Shown piece by piece: positions 6,966 to 10,601 of a stretch of DNA of 10,601 nucleotides (positions within the stretch are counted from its first letter, which is position 1; the number at the start of each line of letters is the position of its first letter). Below the pieces are notes generated by a model that saw only the letters and a program-made list of their open reading frames with translations, ran no database searches and was not told where the DNA came from. Both the position numbers and the translations under genes were made by a program. Source of the stretch: Larix sibirica. Taxonomy: Eukaryota > Streptophyta > Pinopsida > Pinales > Pinaceae. The stretch is taken from positions 4,804 to 15,404 of the forward strand of contig NWUY0300056182.1 of assembly GCA_004151065.3 (NCBI GenBank), written 5' to 3'.

Positions 6966-8960
6966 GGAATGGTCTCCACAACATGAAGGGGCTATGAATT
7001 TGTTTGGAGATCTTTGGGGCCAAAACCACTCTGAAGGACCCAAAATTCACATATTTTAATTTTTGAACTGAAACAAAAAAATTCAGAATTAATGAATGAG
7101 TCTTGTCCAAAACAGCTCAGATGGTTATCTGGATCATTATGCATTGTGCTACAAAGAAAAGACTTCCTTCAGCTTAGGTACTAGGCAAAGTTACTAGACT
7201 CAACTCATTAAATGCCATGACTAGGTTAAAGAGTAACAATAAGCTTAGATTCATAAATATCAAGAGTTGTTTGGAGAAATTTAAAATAATAAACAAATAC
7301 ACTAAATTTTAGGAAAAAATGTTTTTATTAATTTGAGATTTTGCAATGTCCATATAAGAAAAAATTTCAACAATAACTTATTTGAAAGTACATAAATGGA
7401 AATACATGCTAAAAAAGTGATCATTCTAGACAATTGACAAGTTTATTGGCTGTTTGCTATAAAATTGGGTCAGAAAAACCAGCAATGTGTATGCTTTTTT
7501 GGAAAAATTTAGTAACAATACTACAAAGTCGGGGCAATATCTATTTGTCAAAAAATCTCAAGAATTGTGGATATTTCTAGAGTATGGCCAGGTCAGAGGA
7601 GTATATATTTGAAACTCAATCTATGCGAGTGGGGGAGACCACAATGAGACAAACCACAGTATATGGCAAAGCACTTTGTCAACTTCACCAGTAAAAAATG
7701 ACTCATTGGCTCAATCCTATTGTTAAGGCTTCTATTAAGCATAATTTTTTTTCTTATCAAGATTGATGAACTTTAGCAATCTAAATAAAGCTAATAACTT
7801 AACTGTATTATTTCAAAAATACATAATTAAACTGCAATAATAGTGAGTATGGAGCATCCAAAACTGTAATTGCGGACGGTGTTTTTGTATTAAAGATTAT
7901 AACTTAGTCCATAATATTAATGTTTGACAACAAAAGTTTTGTCCACCAGACTTGGTTTCCTACAACATTGATGTTCAGAATCCACCAACATGTACACTCC
8001 TCTTCTTTTTCTACACAATACTTTTGTATCATACATTTGTAACCTAAACCTTGAAAAACTGGATATAAAAATAAACCATTAAGATGCAATTTGTGCCTTG
8101 AAAATAGAAACACCAGTAGAAAAACCACTACACGGAAAAATATAGATGATCTTAAAGCTTATGTTTTTTATTTTGACACAGGTATATTTACAGTATTTAG
8201 TACTAACAGAGCAACACTTATGGCTCAAAACAAAACCAAAAAACCACCTTCAGCACAAAACAATCCAAAGTAAATCCTGAACGTTGTTTGTGAATCAATT
8301 CATGTGATAGTTACATTAGATTCCATTGAACAATCCTCTTCTAAAACCAACAACATAATGTTTTGCCATCCATTATCCCATAGAGTGGTTGGGGACTATA
8401 GATTCTCTTATATCATAGCGATTCACATAGAATCACTATAAATCCCAGAGGAGCACTGTAAACCCCATAATGAAAGGTCTTGCAGATTGGTCCTGGTTTT
8501 TACCATCATGATCTAGGAAGGATGGTTATCCAAAATCACAGATACCAGAACATTAAGAACCACATCAAATCCTACCATGTTTTTTGGGTATATACAGTAT
8601 TTATTTCTTCATAGAATAACTATAAACTTTAAAAAAAAATGCCTTAAATCTTCTGGGTTTTGAAGGTATGTATTTGAATTCGCACCATGATTACTTGCCA
8701 TGAAGTTCACCACTGCAAACCTAGGAATAGAATCACCTAGAATATTCCAAGATTTTGGAGAATAAAGATGTTTTACATTCAACTCTTATAGATATATTTT
8801 AACCAGTGTGTCCTTCAATTCTTTTGCCCTTTTCCTCTACCCATTTGCTCAATTATTTCTCCCTAAATTATTCAAATGGGAAGTCAACTCAATTGAGAAG
8901 GAATGCAAGGAAAGCAAGGAGAGATTTTATCTAGCCTGATTCAAAGAACAAAAACCAAGA
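6966..8960. other. Two kilobases without a recognised gene
   Basis: I found no supported coding region on either strand. Open frames at 7904-8128 (-) and 8091-8273 (+) have no recognisable motif. A small direct repeat CACTATAAATCCC / CACTGTAAACCCC lies at 8434-8446 and 8454-8466. Base composition is uniformly AT-rich. This is most likely ancient, decayed repeat DNA or intergenic spacer. Confidence 0.45.
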
Positions 8961-9074
8961 TAGAGGATCATCTATACTGAATTGAGAGACAGTAATGTGC
9001 AAGATTTAAAGCTGTGCCATCCTTCACCACAATGGGAGAAACTAGAGGAGTGTAAACGTCAGACAAAGCCCTGA

Positions 9075-9380
9075 GAAAGGAAAAAATGTCTAGGAGGAAG
9101 GTGGCCACTGGTAGTTTTCAGTAGAAGAACTAAACCAGATGCAAGCAAGGAGGAATATTTTCAGTGCCTGGACTGGAAATGTGCAAATAAGGATATTTTG
9201 GTGGGTCTTGGGAGTGACAAAACAAGATTGGACTTGCTGAAAGAGGAGGTTCATGCAATATCCAAAGTGTGGAAAGGAAGAAGCATCACAAGCATTGCAC
9301 CACCAGAGACATCTGAGGCAATTGTGGAAGAAAAAATACAATCATTGCAAAACCACATGGCATCCAACCACTATTTATAG
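9075..9380 (+). other. Unrecognised open reading frame, possible exon or gene fragment
   Basis: A + strand frame is open for 101 codons from just after a TGA at 9072 to a TAG at 9378-9380, with an internal ATG at 9198. The same frame is also open from 8964 up to the TGA, so about 139 codons carry a single stop. The translation is hydrophilic and protein-like, with segments such as GGRWPLVVFSRRTKPDASKE, LDWKCANKDILVGLGSDKT and LLKEEVHAISKVWKG, and then a charged stretch SEAIVEEKIQSLQ. I do not recognise a family. Local GC is higher than in the surroundings. It may be a decayed gene or retroelement piece, or chance. The opposite strand is also open for 83 codons, which weakens the case. Confidence 0.3.
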
Positions 9381-9628
9381 AGTATCTTCTTCACAAGCTT
9401 GAGGTCAGGGAGATGGAGGATCCTCTAATCACGTGAAGGGAAATTGATGCACCAGATCGCTAAAGAAGTCTGCTTGGAGGGATCTCATGCAAGAAGCTAC
9501 GAAGGAGTCCGGACTGCTGGTGTTGCATGGATCTCGTCTTTCACTAGATTGATCATGTCCTTGTAGACCAGATTACTGAGATTTTAGGCATTTTCACCTT
9601 ACACCAATTCATGGAGGGTTCAGTGCAC
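9381..9628. other. Spacer after the unrecognised open frame
   Basis: The sequence is somewhat GC-richer than average. I see no coding region, repeat or transposon terminus. Confidence 0.35.
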
Positions 9629-9966
9629 CACTGTAAATTTGACTGTCAAATCGCTCAAATCAAGTTCTCAAACCAGATTGTAGAGATTCTTTGATCGTTG
9701 TGGAATAATTCACTGTAGGATTGCATGGATGAATTCACTGTAGGATTGTGTGGATGAATTTGATGTGGGATCTTTGATACCAATTCAAAATTGCAGAGGA
9801 AAAGACCAAATATATGACACTGTGGCTAATCTAAAATTCACCAATTTGCTTAGAAGGATCACTGTAGGATCAATTTAAATAGAGGATTCGCTCAGATACA
9901 CTGTGGGATTCAACAATTCGTTGTGGATCATCAATTTTTGTAGGAGGGATATCAAAATGTGGATCA
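9629..9966 (+). repeat. Cluster of CACTGT / TGTRGGAT short motifs, with one 25-bp tandem pair
   Basis: CACTGT occurs at 9629, 9711, 9736, 9818, 9860 and 9899. The units 9711-9735 and 9736-9760 are a tandem 25-bp pair (CACTGTAGGATTG...GGATGAATT) differing at two positions. The related motif TGTRGGAT or TGTGGAT recurs about nine times between 9714 and 9965. The spacing 82, 25, 82, 42, 39 is partly regular. It looks like a degenerate minisatellite or a retroelement leader or LTR with internal repeats. Confidence 0.6.
9771..9782 (-). other. Possible primer binding site of an LTR retroelement (initiator tRNA-Met type)
   Basis: The - strand reads TGGTATCAAAGA, close to TGGTATCAGAGC, the sequence complementary to the 3' end of initiator tRNA-Met that primes many plant Copia and Gypsy elements. 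It is preceded on the - strand by TTTTGAAT, not by a clean CA-ending LTR terminus. An LTR, if present, would lie at higher coordinates. Short motif matches are easily fortuitous. Confidence 0.25.
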
Positions 9967-10145
9967 AATTTGTTGTTATGGAGATCTAGAAGAGCCAAAT
10001 CAAATATGAAATTGTTCGTTGAGAGTTTGTAGATTGCAAAGTTTTAGATCTAAAAAGAACTAAATGTATAGCTCTAAAATATGAAATTCTCAAATTTATA
10101 AAGAGATCTGAGACAACTTTTACTACATGAGCCCTCTAAAGACTA

Positions 10146-10225
10146 AGAAACAACATTATATCTTTAAAAATAGCAGATCTATAATAGAAACAACATTATA
10201 GCTTTAAAAATAGCAGATTTATAAA
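10146..10225. repeat. 40-bp tandem duplication
   Basis: Copies at 10146-10185 and 10186-10225 begin AGAAACAACATTATA and contain CTTTAAAAATAGCAGAT. They differ at three positions in 40. No coding content is recognised. Confidence 0.93.
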
Positions 10226-10230
10226 TTGAG

Positions 10231-10344
10231 AAATGGAGCACTTCAAGAATACGAACTTGAAGAAACTTAGGATAGATGATGCTACCATTGCTTTTAATGC
10301 TATGAAAAATGGAGCACTTCAAGAGTACGAACTTGAAGAAACTT
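10231..10344. repeat. Direct repeat of 38 bp, period 76 bp
   Basis: The 38-bp segment beginning AAATGGAGCACTTCAAGA at 10231-10268 recurs at 10307-10344 with one difference. The intervening 38 bp are single copy. A short + strand frame from 10234 (ATG) to a TGA at about 10350 runs through both copies without recognisable similarity. Confidence 0.92.
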
Positions 10345-10379
10345 TCTGATGAAGTGAATGTGTAGATGAAGATCTCAAG

Positions 10380-10534
10380 AAGAGGGTTGACTTAGGCATT
10401 TTTCAAACACATCATGTGCATCCTCCAAACTTTTGCATTTGTAATACATAGCCACAAGCTTAGCTCCTAAGAAATTATTCAATCGAACTCCTTTGCAAGC
10501 ATGTGGACATGGAATTTTTTACCTTCTTCCAATG
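10380..10534 (-). pseudogene. Pentatricopeptide repeat (PPR) protein fragment
   Basis: PPR proteins are organelle RNA-binding proteins built of about 35-residue helical-hairpin repeats. On the - strand, starting at the very edge of the neighbouring LTR (10532), the translation reads LEEGKKFHVHMLAK. After a one-base deletion it continues KGVRLNNFLGAKLVAMYYKC then KSLEDAHDVFEK, and after another one-base loss MPK. This matches the common plant PLS-class pattern '(A)LExGKxxHxHxxKxGxxxDxFLGxxLVxMYxKCGSLEDAxxVFDKMP'. The usual G of KCG is K here (CKS). Two frameshifts and a TGA soon after MPK show it is not functional. The upstream part of the gene would lie beyond the LTR, outside the window. Downstream similarity fades into short repeats. 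Confidence 0.82.
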
Positions 10535-10601
10535 TGTTGGATCTAACAGCCACAGAACACAATATGCAGCGGAAGTAAATAAAACAAGAAAGCAAATAAA
10601 T
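10535..10601. mobile_element. LTR end of a retrotransposon, running off the window
   Basis: The sequence starts TGTTGGATCTAACAG and continues with ATATGCAGCGGAAG, a pattern typical of one end of plant LTRs, whose 3' end reads CTTCCGCTGCATAT...GTTAGATCCAACA on the other strand. The TG start and the abrupt change from PPR coding sequence mark the boundary. Read as a - strand LTR it ends in CA but is not followed by a TGGTATCAGAG primer site. So this would be the outer end of a 3' LTR or a solo LTR inserted in the PPR copy. The adjacent CAATG (10530-10534) is the expected 5-bp target duplication. Type (Copia or Gypsy) is not decidable here. Confidence 0.6.

Noticed and set aside
6680-7110. Three overlapping - strand frames with repeated peptide segments
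   Set aside because: The repeated peptides come from the 80-bp tandem duplication read in different frames. It is not a repeat protein.
7904-8128. 74-codon - strand frame, rich in hydrophobic and cysteine residues
   Set aside because: No motif or family could be named, no splice or promoter context supports it, and it is of chance length.

Overview
The window looks like accessory, non-genic nuclear DNA from a seed plant. It is AT-rich, carries eroded transposable elements, and has no intact host gene that I can support. A fragment of the cohesin gene SMC1 has the C-terminal tail typical of plant SMC1. A PPR fragment and an LTR end of plant type agree with this. A large, repeat-rich genome such as a gymnosperm would fit, but that part is inference.

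Layout from left to right. Positions 1-560 hold nothing recognised. 560-1018 (+) is the eroded protease-to-reverse-transcriptase junction of a Ty3/gypsy retrotransposon with several stops. 1214-1355 is a two-copy repeat with small hairpins. At 1735 a CACTA-type transposon end may begin (CACTAGTAGAAAAAG), followed by a ladder of 33-43 bp subterminal-type repeats to about 2170 and a 93-bp-period repeat at 2395-2552. 2938-3444 (-) is the best-supported gene remnant: the last two coding exons of SMC1, with a correctly placed intron, broken by a 1-base insertion and a 79-bp tandem duplication across the Walker B motif. 3450-4910 holds nothing recognised. 4916-5172 has a direct repeat and a 17-bp perfect inverted repeat. 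5217-5557, 6321-6600 and 6811-6965 are three separate two-copy tandem duplications. 6970-8960 holds nothing recognised. 9075-9380 (+) is an open frame of unknown identity. 9629-10344 is rich in short repeats and includes a possible tRNA-Met-type primer binding site on the - strand. 10380-10534 (-) is a PPR gene fragment that stops exactly where an LTR-like sequence starts (10535) and runs off the window.

The genes do not form a working pathway. The most notable features are the intron-bearing SMC1 fragment with its internal duplication, the sharp PPR/LTR junction, and about ten independent two-copy tandem duplications with periods of 25-173 bp across 10.6 kb. I saw no convincing new biological system, no tRNA or rRNA gene, and no CRISPR array.
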